A stretch of 64,000 nt of DNA from Crateriforma conspicua (GTDB lineage Bacteria > Planctomycetota > Planctomycetia > Pirellulales > Pirellulaceae). The stretch is taken from the NCBI RefSeq assembly GCF_007752935.1, contig NZ_CP036319.1, positions 3,534,001 to 3,598,000 of the forward strand. Direction: 5' to 3'. Under the pieces are notes generated by a model that was not told the DNA's origin, did not search any database, and saw only the letters and a list, made by a program, of their open reading frames with translations. Below are positions 26,527-34,578 of this stretch, in pieces; position 1 is the stretch's first letter; the number at the start of each line of letters is the position of its first letter. A program made the position numbers and the translations under genes.

Positions 26527-27600
26527 GTGCAAACAAAAAACACCGCAGCAACCGATGCAAAGCTGTCAATCCTCGTAGCCATTATTGTGCTCGCTGCAAC
26601 ACCCCTAAAAGCTCAGGCTCAGGAAGACGCTCCCAGCGCGACTCGACGCCCCACCGCCCTGAACGCCACTCAGGTCCACCAAGTTGACTCGCAGGCCCGT
26701 TTTCACCAAATCGACTTAGGCAAACTTGATCCTGCGGAGCCAGTTTCCCTCGGCATCACGCTTTCGAACACGGAAACGATTGCTCGTCCGTTGAAAGAAG
26801 TGTTGGTTTCGTGCGGATGTGTTGCGGTCACGAAGGATGCGTTGTCGCTAGATCCCGGAAACACGCGTCTTGAGTTTAAGGTCACGCCATCAACGAAAGC
26901 TGGGACTCACCGCGAGAGCATTCAGTTCGTCTACCGTGACACCGACGAAACTTCGAGCGAGGAAACGACCGTCCTGCTTACCTACCTATCCAAGCCACGC
27001 GTCGTTGTCGAGTTTGAGCGAGATGCATGGGAAGTCGATGCGACCGACAGGGGAACTTTGACCAGGGTGATCGTGCTGCGTAGCGATGTACGTGACGACT
27101 TGTCGTCCATCGTGGCGGCGACCTCACGAACGGATATCGCCCTAACTGTAAAGGATGTCAGACGCGAAGGTGAATCCTTTGTTCGAGAAGTGGTTGTTAC
27201 GCTGACGAGTGATGGCAAACGCTCAATACAATTACCCCGACATTTCTCGATCCATTTAAAGAACAAGCAACGTGATAAAGCCATAGCGAGCGTTCCGATG
27301 GTCGCCGTTGCAGCTGTTGAGGTTGATATCACGGCAATAAGGCAAGGAGGTGTCCTCAAAATCTATAGTCGCTTTTCGAAACCTCAGTCTGCCGCCCCGA
27401 AAACAGAGATCGATTTCGTTGACAGGTCGGCAGGGCGGAAAAAGGCGATAAAGGCAGTGCGGCTGAACTCCCGTTTGTATCGTTCCGAGCTTCCAGGCGG
27501 TTTGAACGACGCTTTGGCCAACGCCCTGTTCCGGGTCTCGACGGGAGCAAACAGAGAATCCACATATGAGTTTCCTCTCGCGCGATATGCCGAGGATTGA
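26527..27600 (+). CDS. Exported DUF1573 domain protein
   Basis: I place the start at the GTG at 26527 (VQTKNTAATD), because AAGGAAG stands at the right distance before it. This gives 357 residues. A signal peptide (SILVAIIVLAATPLKAQAQ) leads to a DUF1573 domain: VSLGITLSNTETIARPLKEV, then the hallmark VSCGCVAV (a Cys-Gly-Cys pair), then LEFKVTPSTKAGTHRESI. DUF1573 is an immunoglobulin-like fold frequent in Bacteroidetes and Planctomycetes exported proteins, of unknown role; the CGC pair may bind metal or form disulphides. The remaining 190 residues look like more beta-sandwich domains. It stands in a row of four plus-strand genes and probably acts on the cell surface with the next two. Confidence 0.75.
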   Translation: MQTKNTAATDAKLSILVAIIVLAATPLKAQAQEDAPSATRRPTALNATQVHQVDSQARFHQIDLGKLDPAEPVSLGITLSNTETIARPLKEVLVSCGCVAVTKDALSLDPGNTRLEFKVTPSTKAGTHRESIQFVYRDTDETSSEETTVLLTYLSKPRVVVEFERDAWEVDATDRGTLTRVIVLRSDVRDDLSSIVAATSRTDIALTVKDVRREGESFVREVVVTLTSDGKRSIQLPRHFSIHLKNKQRDKAIASVPMVAVAAVEVDITAIRQGGVLKIYSRFSKPQSAAPKTEIDFVDRSAGRKKAIKAVRLNSRLYRSELPGGLNDALANALFRVSTGANRESTYEFPLARYAED

Positions 27601-27638
27601 TTCTTGTCCCTCGCACGTAAGTGCCCAAGCTCTAATTA

Positions 27639-28748
27639 ATGCACGTTCGTCCTCTCACTCAAGCGATCCTGGCAATGAACCTAAAAAAGCAAATGCCCTC
27701 CTGCCGAGAAACACCAAGTAAAGTTGTGAAAACAAGCGTTGCACGAAGGTGGTGCCGTTTCTTTTGGCGAGCTTCGTTGGTTGCCGTGGCTTTGTCGATG
27801 CTGTCTACCTCGGGAACCGTTGTGGCTCAAGATCGGCCGATCAAAGTTTCGGCAAACCGGGACTTCGAAAACATTCTGTTTCATGCGATGGAGCAGCGGG
27901 GGAAGTTGATCTCCGTGAGCTTCAAGTACCAAATGAACTACACAGAGGCTGGCGAAGACTCGATCACTTGGCGACAAACAGGCGAATTAAGTGTTGACGA
28001 AAGGACAGACGCTTTCGCACACCTGTTTCAACGAATTGAAAAACCAAGCCCGGTGGAAGCGAAAGCACTGAGGGGAAACAAAGAAACGGCATCGGAGGGA
28101 TCGCGTCGCTGGCAGCCCGGCGGTGTTGTGAAAACCGACCAGGGCCTCTGGATTTGCAGCCCTGAGATGCCGCGTGTTCGTCTCGTTCGAAATGGGGAAC
28201 CCAGCGGCTTTTCATACTCGGTGCCATTCGCCGTTCGCGGCTTGGGGTTTTCGTTCTATGGGAACTTCCTGCGAAAAGATGACCTGGATTTCGCCATCCT
28301 GCCGTACCTGACTTATCCGTCCATTAAAACGCTTTCGTCAGAAGCGGGGATCGATGTGTTGAAGAAGACCAAACTGAACGGGGGAGTTGATTCCCTGAAA
28401 AACAATGCGGTCGAGTTTTTCAATGCAGGAGGATACGTGCTGGCAATCGATACGAATCGAGACTACTGGCCGATCGCCGGGCTCTACGAGCGAACGCGTT
28501 ATGTGAAAAAGAAAGACGGAAGTTTCCGAGAAAATGGGACGCAGGTGGTTACTAAATACGAATGTGACCTAGAGCTATTCAATGGCCGATGGGTGCCCAA
28601 AGATTTTCGTTATTCAGGAACGTCTGGATCGCACGTCGTTGCCTTGCAGTGGTCCCAGTGCAACCCTGCCGAGCCTTTCGAACCATTCAATCATCTTACC
28701 CTGGCCAATCACGTTGCCGACGTAATGGGCCGTATCAATTCGAAGTAG
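27639..28748 (+). CDS. Exported protein of unknown function
   Basis: This 369-residue product carries a long basic N-terminus and then a signal peptide core (ASLVAVALSMLSTSGTVVAQD). An ATG 12 codons in (MNLKKQMPS) is an equally good start. The mature part is mixed alpha/beta with RGKLISVSFKYQMNY, ITWRQTGELSVDERT and LWICSPEMPRVRLVRNGEPS, and near the end the strand YECDLELFNGRWVPKDFRYS. This resembles exported proteins that read out or store an outer-membrane lipoprotein-like beta sheet (the LolA/DUF-type pattern of question-mark-shaped sheets), but I do not claim that family. It lies 38 bases after the DUF1573 gene and 36 before the next, so it is probably in one operon. Confidence 0.6.
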   Translation: MHVRPLTQAILAMNLKKQMPSCRETPSKVVKTSVARRWCRFFWRASLVAVALSMLSTSGTVVAQDRPIKVSANRDFENILFHAMEQRGKLISVSFKYQMNYTEAGEDSITWRQTGELSVDERTDAFAHLFQRIEKPSPVEAKALRGNKETASEGSRRWQPGGVVKTDQGLWICSPEMPRVRLVRNGEPSGFSYSVPFAVRGLGFSFYGNFLRKDDLDFAILPYLTYPSIKTLSSEAGIDVLKKTKLNGGVDSLKNNAVEFFNAGGYVLAIDTNRDYWPIAGLYERTRYVKKKDGSFRENGTQVVTKYECDLELFNGRWVPKDFRYSGTSGSHVVALQWSQCNPAEPFEPFNHLTLANHVADVMGRINSK

Positions 28749-28784
28749 TTGTTTTTTGTTCCTCTACTGAAGGAAAGATTTGTT

Positions 28785-29318
28785 ATGTTGAAGTTGAATT
28801 TGAAGATGCTATGCTGCGTGTGGGCGGCTGCCTGCGGTCCTTGGGCCATTGGGCAAAACTGCTTTATCGATGCCGGTGCGACGTGCGAGGATCAGATCGG
28901 ACTTGAATTTCTGTTCGCGTGCAATGCGACGCCTTGTTTGTATGAACATGTGATGGAGGGCGCGAACAGGAAGGTTCAGAACGGATTTTATGTTTTGAAC
29001 TATGATTGCCCTGGGGATCATATTGAGGGTGTCGTCCAAGACGACGAAACCTACGACTGCATGGTTGATAACGATGACGGAACATATAACGGCATTGCGC
29101 CCGTTGAGACGGTGCAGTGTGTCAAGTTTCGTGTTTGCAAAGCGGGTTGCGAGGAAACCAACCAGACAGACCCAAATAACCCCATGATTCGCCTTGCTTA
29201 CTGTCAGTCGTCGACGGTCCCCACCTTCTCGCATCCTGACGGGGAATTCGAGTCGACACCGTGCTTTGGTGAGTGTCAGCAAGGTGGTGATGATGACGTC
29301 GGGGACGATTACCAATGA
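28785..29318 (+). CDS. Small cysteine-rich exported protein
   Basis: This small product of 177 residues begins at the ATG at 28785 (MLKLNLKML), behind the ribosome site AAGGAAAG. The signal peptide is MLCCVWAAACGPWAIGQ. The mature protein has about a dozen cysteines in 160 residues (CFIDAGATCEDQ, FACNATPCLYEH, VQCVKFRVCKAGCEE, CFGECQQGG), which suggests a compact disulphide-stabilised extracellular domain. The last codons are acidic (DDDVGDDYQ) and lie inside the first copy of the 243-bp tandem repeat, so the end of the gene has been duplicated downstream. I find no family. The three exported products of this cluster may form a surface structure. Confidence 0.6.
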   Translation: MLKLNLKMLCCVWAAACGPWAIGQNCFIDAGATCEDQIGLEFLFACNATPCLYEHVMEGANRKVQNGFYVLNYDCPGDHIEGVVQDDETYDCMVDNDDGTYNGIAPVETVQCVKFRVCKAGCEETNQTDPNNPMIRLAYCQSSTVPTFSHPDGEFESTPCFGECQQGGDDDVGDDYQ

Positions 29319-29774
29319 TCCGTCATACCATGGCAACGCCATTTTAGTCGATTTTGGGTTGTCACATTGGGCGAACTTCGTAGCGATGTAGACGATGCCC
29401 ACGCGCCCACCTCGTGACCACTCTCTGCGTGGTCACGCAGTGTTCGACGCTCCGCGTCATCTCCCAGGATCGTGCCGCGGGAGCGGCGGGGATTGCGAAC
29501 ACGACAAAGGGGTCAACACGACAAAGATGATGATGATGACGCCGGGGACGATTACCAATGATCCGTCATACCATGGCAACGCCATTTTAGTCGATTTTGG
29601 GTTGTCACATTGGGCGAACATCGTAGCGATGTAGACGATGCCCACGCGCCCACCTCGTGACCACTCTCTGCGTGGTCACGCAGTGTTCGACGCTCCGCGT
29701 CATCTCCCAGGATCGTGCCGCGGGAGCGGCGGGGATTGCGAACACGACAAAGGGGTCAACACGACAAAGGGGTC
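29289..29774. repeat. Two tandem copies of a 243-bp unit
   Basis: The unit starting near 29289 recurs at 29532 with only a couple of mismatches (for example AACTTCGTAG versus AACATCGTAG). It holds the last 10 codons of the Cys-rich protein gene, a hairpin CGTGACCAC/GTGGTCACG (29413-29437 in copy 1) and a GACAAAGGGGTCAACACGAC segment. Copy 2 runs directly into the insertion sequence. Confidence 0.9.
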
Positions 29775-31369
29775 AGGCGCAATACTGTTCGGCACGAAAG
29801 TTGCACATTGAATTTTAACGACTTTTGGCACGGCGATTGCGCAAGCATTCAAATTTGGCGGATGTTCCGCCAGTTTGACACGCAGCGGATGAGTCAGTGC
29901 CGAACCGACCCCCTAAACAACGAAGCCCAACGACCGAGAGCCTCGGCAGCGACAGGGATGCGGCCTCGGAAGACTCGCCTGATATTCGCGCCGCGGAACT
30001 GCAGGGCCTGAAGTTCTTCAAGAAGATCCGGCCACTGTTGGATTCCCTGCACGAGATCGGTACTGCACGCGACAAATCCTGCAATCGTGATTTGCACATG
30101 GACCAGTACGGCGTGCTAGTTCTTATGTGGATGTTCAATCCGATCCTGACATCGCTTCGTGGACTACAGCAAGCCAGCACACTCAAAGATGTCCAGAAGA
30201 AGTTCGGCGTCGGGCGAGCTTCGCTGGGATCGCTCTCCGAGTCGGTGAGCATCTTTGACCCCGAGCCGCTCAAGAAGATCGCCGCGGAGCTTGCTACCGA
30301 AGTGCCCTCGGCCGACCCATCGAAGTTTGATGTGATCGGACATCAACTCACCGCCGTCGATGGCAGCGTCTTCAAGACGGCCGTGCGTGTGGCATCTTTG
30401 GCTTGGCTGCCTGATAAGGCAGGCGGAACGACTGAAGGTAGGTCGGTTGATGGATACCGCATGCACACTCATTTCGAGATCCTTCGCGGAATCCCCGAGC
30501 GAATCGATGCCACGCCAGCCAAGCCCAAGGGGAAAGATGACGAAAAGGCAGTCCTGGCTTCCGTCTTGCAACCAGATCGCTGCTATGTGATTGATCGTGG
30601 GTATGCCAAGTTTGAATTGTTCAACCAAATCAACGCCGCCCGAAGCAGCTACATTTGCCGAGCCCGCGACAACAGCACGCCGAAGATCCTTTGTGAGCGA
30701 GACCTAACCGCAGCAGATCGCGACGCCGGTGTCCGCATCGACCGAGAAGTCGTTTTGGGAGCTCACACCAGCAACCGCAAAACGGTCGCAAGCGATCATC
30801 CGGTTCGTTACATCGAAATCGAAGTCCCGCCGCATGTCCGCACTGGCAGCAAAGGCTCTCACTGCGATGGTCGACTGCGATTGGTCACGAACTTAATGGA
30901 CGTTCCGGCGGAACTGATTGCCGAAGCCTACCGGCTTCGCTGGCTCATCGAACTGTTCTTCCGAATGATCAAACAGCTTCTGGGCTGTCGGCATCTACTG
31001 AGCACCAAGCCGGCAGGCGTCGAGATTCAAATGTACTTAGCCATCATCGCTTGCCTGCTGATCCTGATCTACACCGGGGGTCAACCGAACAAACGGACCT
31101 ACGAGATGATCTGCTTTTATTTACTCGGCTGGGCGAGCTTGGAGGAACTAGAAGCTCATATCAAAAAATTGAAACCGAAGGCTCTGTAGGAGCAATGCGC
31201 ACCGACCGAAGTGAAGCCACTTGGGCGGTTCCCTGCTGCGCGGTCGACTCGTGTTCGCGTTGCCAAACCCTTCGTCGCATTTGCGGCGTCGCACTGCCTC
31301 CCACGCAAAAGCCGCCCAAACCGCATCAGTGCATAAGGTGAGCCGAACAGTATTGCGCCTGACCCCTTT
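29766..31369 (+). mobile_element. Complete IS4-family insertion sequence with 28-bp perfect inverted repeats
   Basis: The ends 29766-29793 and 31342-31369 are perfect inverted repeats of 28 bp starting AAAGGGGTCAGGCGCAATAC. They enclose one transposase gene, for a total of 1604 bp. I see no clear target-site duplication: the flanks are CACGAC on the left and TTCAGG on the right. The element sits between the tandem repeat and the stop codon of the dockerin gene. It looks intact and potentially active. Confidence 0.88.
29897..31189 (+). CDS. IS4-family DDE transposase
   Basis: The 430-residue enzyme cuts and pastes the surrounding element. It starts with GTG (PNRPPKQRS). The catalytic residues can be placed: first Asp in LTAVDGSVFK (near 156), second Asp in CYVIDRGYAKFELFNQ (near 233), and Glu in the signature YRLRWLIELFFRMIKQLL, with the Y-x2-R-x3-E-x6-K spacing typical of IS4 transposases. 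The C-terminal LACLLILIYTG-like hydrophobic helix and EELEAHIKKLKPK are also usual. The frame is intact. It differs from the IS4 remnant at 2.0-2.4 kb, so the window has at least two IS lineages. Confidence 0.92.
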   Translation: MPNRPPKQRSPTTESLGSDRDAASEDSPDIRAAELQGLKFFKKIRPLLDSLHEIGTARDKSCNRDLHMDQYGVLVLMWMFNPILTSLRGLQQASTLKDVQKKFGVGRASLGSLSESVSIFDPEPLKKIAAELATEVPSADPSKFDVIGHQLTAVDGSVFKTAVRVASLAWLPDKAGGTTEGRSVDGYRMHTHFEILRGIPERIDATPAKPKGKDDEKAVLASVLQPDRCYVIDRGYAKFELFNQINAARSSYICRARDNSTPKILCERDLTAADRDAGVRIDREVVLGAHTSNRKTVASDHPVRYIEIEVPPHVRTGSKGSHCDGRLRLVTNLMDVPAELIAEAYRLRWLIELFFRMIKQLLGCRHLLSTKPAGVEIQMYLAIIACLLILIYTGGQPNKRTYEMICFYLLGWASLEELEAHIKKLKPKAL

Positions 31370-31370
31370 T

Positions 31371-32630
31371 TCAGGAGGAGGGGACGGGGAGGGTTTCTTC
31401 GATGTTGCGGATGCGGGGCTTGCGGATTTCCAGGGTGTCTTCGTCGACGAGCAGGGTGTCATAGTCGTCGCCGCCGTTGACTTCGCCCACATCGCCAACA
31501 CGGATGAAATTCAGTCCGATTTCGTCGTTGCCGTCTTGCAGGAACAGCAGCGCGTCGTCGCCGACTTCGATCTCTTCGGCAAACAAACCGTCGTCCCCGT
31601 CCTGTCCGTGAACGATGTAATCGTCATGAACCCGCAGTTGATAGTGCAGCAGGAAATCGTCTCCTGAACCCGCCAGCACTTTGCCGTCGTCACCCAGTTC
31701 GGCGCGCCAGAACTCGATCGAATCGTTGCCGCTGCCCAGGTCGGCAAAGAAATCATTTCGGACTCGCGTGTGATAGACGTAGACTTCGTCGTCACCGCCC
31801 TTGGTGCGAATGTTGACGACGTCGCCAAATTCGCTACCTGTTTCATCCGTTTCATCGATCGCGTCGATATCAACCACGTCGTTGCCTTCGCTTCCGCGAT
31901 AGATGAAGTCGTCATGGACGCGGGTCCCATAGACCAGGAAAATAGTGTCTTCCGCTTTGGCATCGACGATCAAGTCGTCGGGCACATCGACACCGCTGAG
32001 TTCGACGATCGTCCCGGCGCCGTACATTTTGATGAACAGGTCGTCGCCCAACGGGACGCGATAGGGGAATTGTTCTTCGGCAATTTGTTCGCCTTCGGCC
32101 TGCGAATCAATTTCCGGGGTCGGTTCGAAATCACGGAAACGATCGATTTCCAAGATTCCCGGTTCCGGCATCGTGACGACGAAGTCGCCGTCGTCACCGG
32201 TGAAATTCAGATGCACGTCTTTGCCGTATCGTTTAACTTCGACATTGCCACTGTGCATCACTTCGTCGGGCGTGCCGTCTTCCACGTCCACGCTCAGTGG
32301 CGGCGACGGATCCGATTGGTCGCGGGCGATCCCGTTGATCACCATCAGGGCGTCGCCAGCGGTCACCGATTCGTCACCGTTGACGTCCAAGTAGTACAGC
32401 GATGCCTGTTCGCCCTCGGCGTGGGCACTGCGTTGCAGATGATTGATGACCAGCAGTGCGTCGCCCGCGCTGACTTGGTCGTCACCGTTGACGTCCAGCG
32501 GATTGACTTCATTGGTCAAGTCACCGGCCATCAAAAGTCGGCCCTGAAGACATTCCAAACGCAGCCGGCGGCGACGACGTTGGGCGGCCGAGGAACGAAT
32601 ACCTTTGGTCAAAGACTCTTTCATGAACAT
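31371..32630 (-). CDS. Surface protein with dockerin-like calcium-binding repeats
   Basis: This protein of 419 residues starts with a basic stretch and RLRLECLQGRLLMAGD, which matches the planctomycete N-terminal export motif (LExxxxRxLLAG type). Two dockerin type I repeats follow: PLDVNGDDQVSAGDALLVIN and YLDVNGDESVTAGDALMVIN, each a DxNxDxxxxxxDA calcium loop. The other 300 residues are a run of acidic beta-rich repeats of the form DDFIYRGSEGNDVVDID and VYVYHTRVRNDF, reminiscent of calcium-binding parallel-beta repeat proteins. It is likely exposed at the surface and Ca-dependent. Its stop codon (31371-31373) is one base from the end of the insertion sequence. Confidence 0.8.
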   Translation of the reverse strand: MFMKESLTKGIRSSAAQRRRRRLRLECLQGRLLMAGDLTNEVNPLDVNGDDQVSAGDALLVINHLQRSAHAEGEQASLYYLDVNGDESVTAGDALMVINGIARDQSDPSPPLSVDVEDGTPDEVMHSGNVEVKRYGKDVHLNFTGDDGDFVVTMPEPGILEIDRFRDFEPTPEIDSQAEGEQIAEEQFPYRVPLGDDLFIKMYGAGTIVELSGVDVPDDLIVDAKAEDTIFLVYGTRVHDDFIYRGSEGNDVVDIDAIDETDETGSEFGDVVNIRTKGGDDEVYVYHTRVRNDFFADLGSGNDSIEFWRAELGDDGKVLAGSGDDFLLHYQLRVHDDYIVHGQDGDDGLFAEEIEVGDDALLFLQDGNDEIGLNFIRVGDVGEVNGGDDYDTLLVDEDTLEIRKPRIRNIEETLPVPSS

Positions 32631-33057
32631 CCCGATGTTCTCCCGTGCTTCGAGTCGAATCGACGGAACCCCTGTCCCGCCTGGCGCGCACGGTACCGCA
32701 GCCTGAGAAGAATGTCAATTTTCGGGGTGGCCAAAAACCCCGTGTGGGTGGTGCTGGGCGTCCGATGTTGCTAAGGTCTCGCAGCGACCGGCCTGTGGGG
32801 CAGAGGCCGGTGAACGCTTTTTCTTCCCCATGGCTTCATTTTCTGACCGCCGGTTTGGTCTGGACGGTCCAATCTGGCCCAGGCAAACCCGTTTCAGCGC
32901 CCCCTTGGCCGGCGGATTCGGCCCGATAAGTGTAGGAGCGACCACGCGACGGCCTTACAATGGCGACTTCGCGACGATCCGATTGAAACCGCGCTCATTT
33001 TCGGGCAGGTCGGATCTCCTCTTTCGCCTCTTCGTCCCCGAAAACTCATCCTCGGCC
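32631..33057. other. Divergent promoter region, no gene
   Basis: This gap separates two divergent genes. The plus-strand frame is open upstream of 33058, but its first 76 codons look random and the zinc-ribbon sequence begins exactly at the ATG at 33058. No further feature was seen. Confidence 0.45.
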
Positions 33058-34578
33058 ATGTCGACCCAGCAACGACTTTCCTGTCCCTCGTGCGGCAAGT
33101 CGGTGCGGATCAGCAGCGACCATGCGGGAAAGAAGGTTCGTTGCCCGCATTGTCAGATGACGTTCTTGGTCCCCGGCGCCGCGCCGCAAGCCAACGATGA
33201 TGACGATTGGCTGAATCTGGATGACGTGACGCCGAAGGCCGACGCCCCGCCAGCGGCCAAAGCGAAAAAGCCCCTGAATCCTGCCACGGCATCGAAGAAA
33301 CCCGCAACGCCGAAAGCGAAACCAAAGCCGACGCCGCCGGATGCGCCAGTCGATGACGACCCGTTGTTCGGAGACTTACCCGAGGGAGACGATTTGTTCG
33401 GGGACGGATCGGGCGGCGATGGGGATGACCTGTTCGGGGATATTCCGGATCTGCCTGATTTGCCGCCGCCCAGTACGACTCGCGGATCGGGATCAACGCC
33501 GGGAACGTCACCCACCGCGGTGCCGGTGCAGTACGAAACCCAGTATCGGGTCCGCTGCAAGGTGTGTGATTCGCCGACCGATGTGACGGCGGACCAAGCC
33601 GGCCAGACGATTCAGTGTTACGACTGTCATTCGCCGATTGTCGTTCCGCCGCCGCCCAAGGTCGTTCAAAAGCCCAAGGTGGACTTGGACCAGGTTGAGT
33701 CGTTTTCCTTTAGCAACACGGCGGAGTCTTCACGACCGGCGGATCCGTTCATGAAGTCGGCCAAGGAGTTGTTGGATTCGGCCGAGCGAGAAGAGATCGA
33801 GGAGGAACCGGAAAACTACGACACGCCCGACATCATGGCCTGGTTCGCCGACGTTTTCGGCGTCTTCAAGGACCCGTCGGTGGTGATGTACGCGGTTCTG
33901 ATGAGCGTTTTGGGTGGCGGTGCGTCCGCATTGGTGGCGGCCTTTTGGATGGTGCCGATTTTGCCGATGGGGTTGTTCGTCGGCGTGATCATCTTTGCCG
34001 CGATGACCCTGGCTTGTGGGTTCGCGATCATGGAAGCGGTGGCCAACGAGGCGGATGAGATCACGGGGTGGCCCGAGGTGCTGGACCCGATGACGTGGTT
34101 CGGTCCGTTGGTGACGTGTGTTGCGGCGATCGGGCTGGTCAGTGCCCCGGCGGCATTTTTGGGGCTGGCCGTTTTCGGCAGCAACGCGCTGGTGACGTTG
34201 TTTTTGGTGATGGCGTCGATCTATGCGTTGTTCCCGTTCGTATTGCTTTCGATGCTGGACATGCAAAGTGTCTTCGCCCCGTTTTCGCCGGAGGTTGCCC
34301 GTAGCGCGACGCGGTGCCGGGAAGCCTGGGGCGGCTTCTATTTTTCGGCCGGGCTGCTTTTCGTCGTGCTATACCTGTCGTATCTGATGTTCACCGTTAA
34401 TGGATCGCCCTACGGCGTGTTCGCTGCGGTGTCGGCGACGGTGGTTGTCACGTTCCTGTACTTTGCAATGCTTGGCCGGCTGGCTTACAGCATCGGCCAA
34501 ACGGTTAACGAAATCTCTTCCCCGGACGACCATGAGCCTTCCGAAACGATCCCCGAACCGGACGGCGAAGCCGGATGA
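33058..34578 (+). CDS. Membrane protein with two zinc ribbons
   Basis: This product of 506 residues starts at MSTQQRLSCPSC. The first zinc ribbon is CPSCGKSVRISSDHAGKKVRC followed by PHC. A Pro/Asp-rich linker with GDDLFGD repeats comes next. A second ribbon (CKVCDSPTDVTADQAGQTI then CYDCHSPIVV) follows near residue 170. The C-terminal half has at least five membrane segments, for example VMYAVLMSVLGGGASALVAAF and LVTCVAAIGLVSAPAAFLGLAVF. The cytoplasmic ribbons could sense or bind something for the membrane part. The end overlaps the next gene by 47 bases in another frame, so the two are surely co-expressed. No known family assigned. Confidence 0.7.
   Translation: MSTQQRLSCPSCGKSVRISSDHAGKKVRCPHCQMTFLVPGAAPQANDDDDWLNLDDVTPKADAPPAAKAKKPLNPATASKKPATPKAKPKPTPPDAPVDDDPLFGDLPEGDDLFGDGSGGDGDDLFGDIPDLPDLPPPSTTRGSGSTPGTSPTAVPVQYETQYRVRCKVCDSPTDVTADQAGQTIQCYDCHSPIVVPPPPKVVQKPKVDLDQVESFSFSNTAESSRPADPFMKSAKELLDSAEREEIEEEPENYDTPDIMAWFADVFGVFKDPSVVMYAVLMSVLGGGASALVAAFWMVPILPMGLFVGVIIFAAMTLACGFAIMEAVANEADEITGWPEVLDPMTWFGPLVTCVAAIGLVSAPAAFLGLAVFGSNALVTLFLVMASIYALFPFVLLSMLDMQSVFAPFSPEVARSATRCREAWGGFYFSAGLLFVVLYLSYLMFTVNGSPYGVFAAVSATVVVTFLYFAMLGRLAYSIGQTVNEISSPDDHEPSETIPEPDGEAG

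Noticed and set aside
29413-29437. Hairpin in the tandem repeat as an integron attC site
   Set aside because: No integrase gene, no conserved R box pair; it is better explained as a simple hairpin.
29395-29634. 79-codon frame in the tandem repeats
   Set aside because: It is produced by reading across the repeat junction; the C-terminal words come from noncoding repeat sequence.
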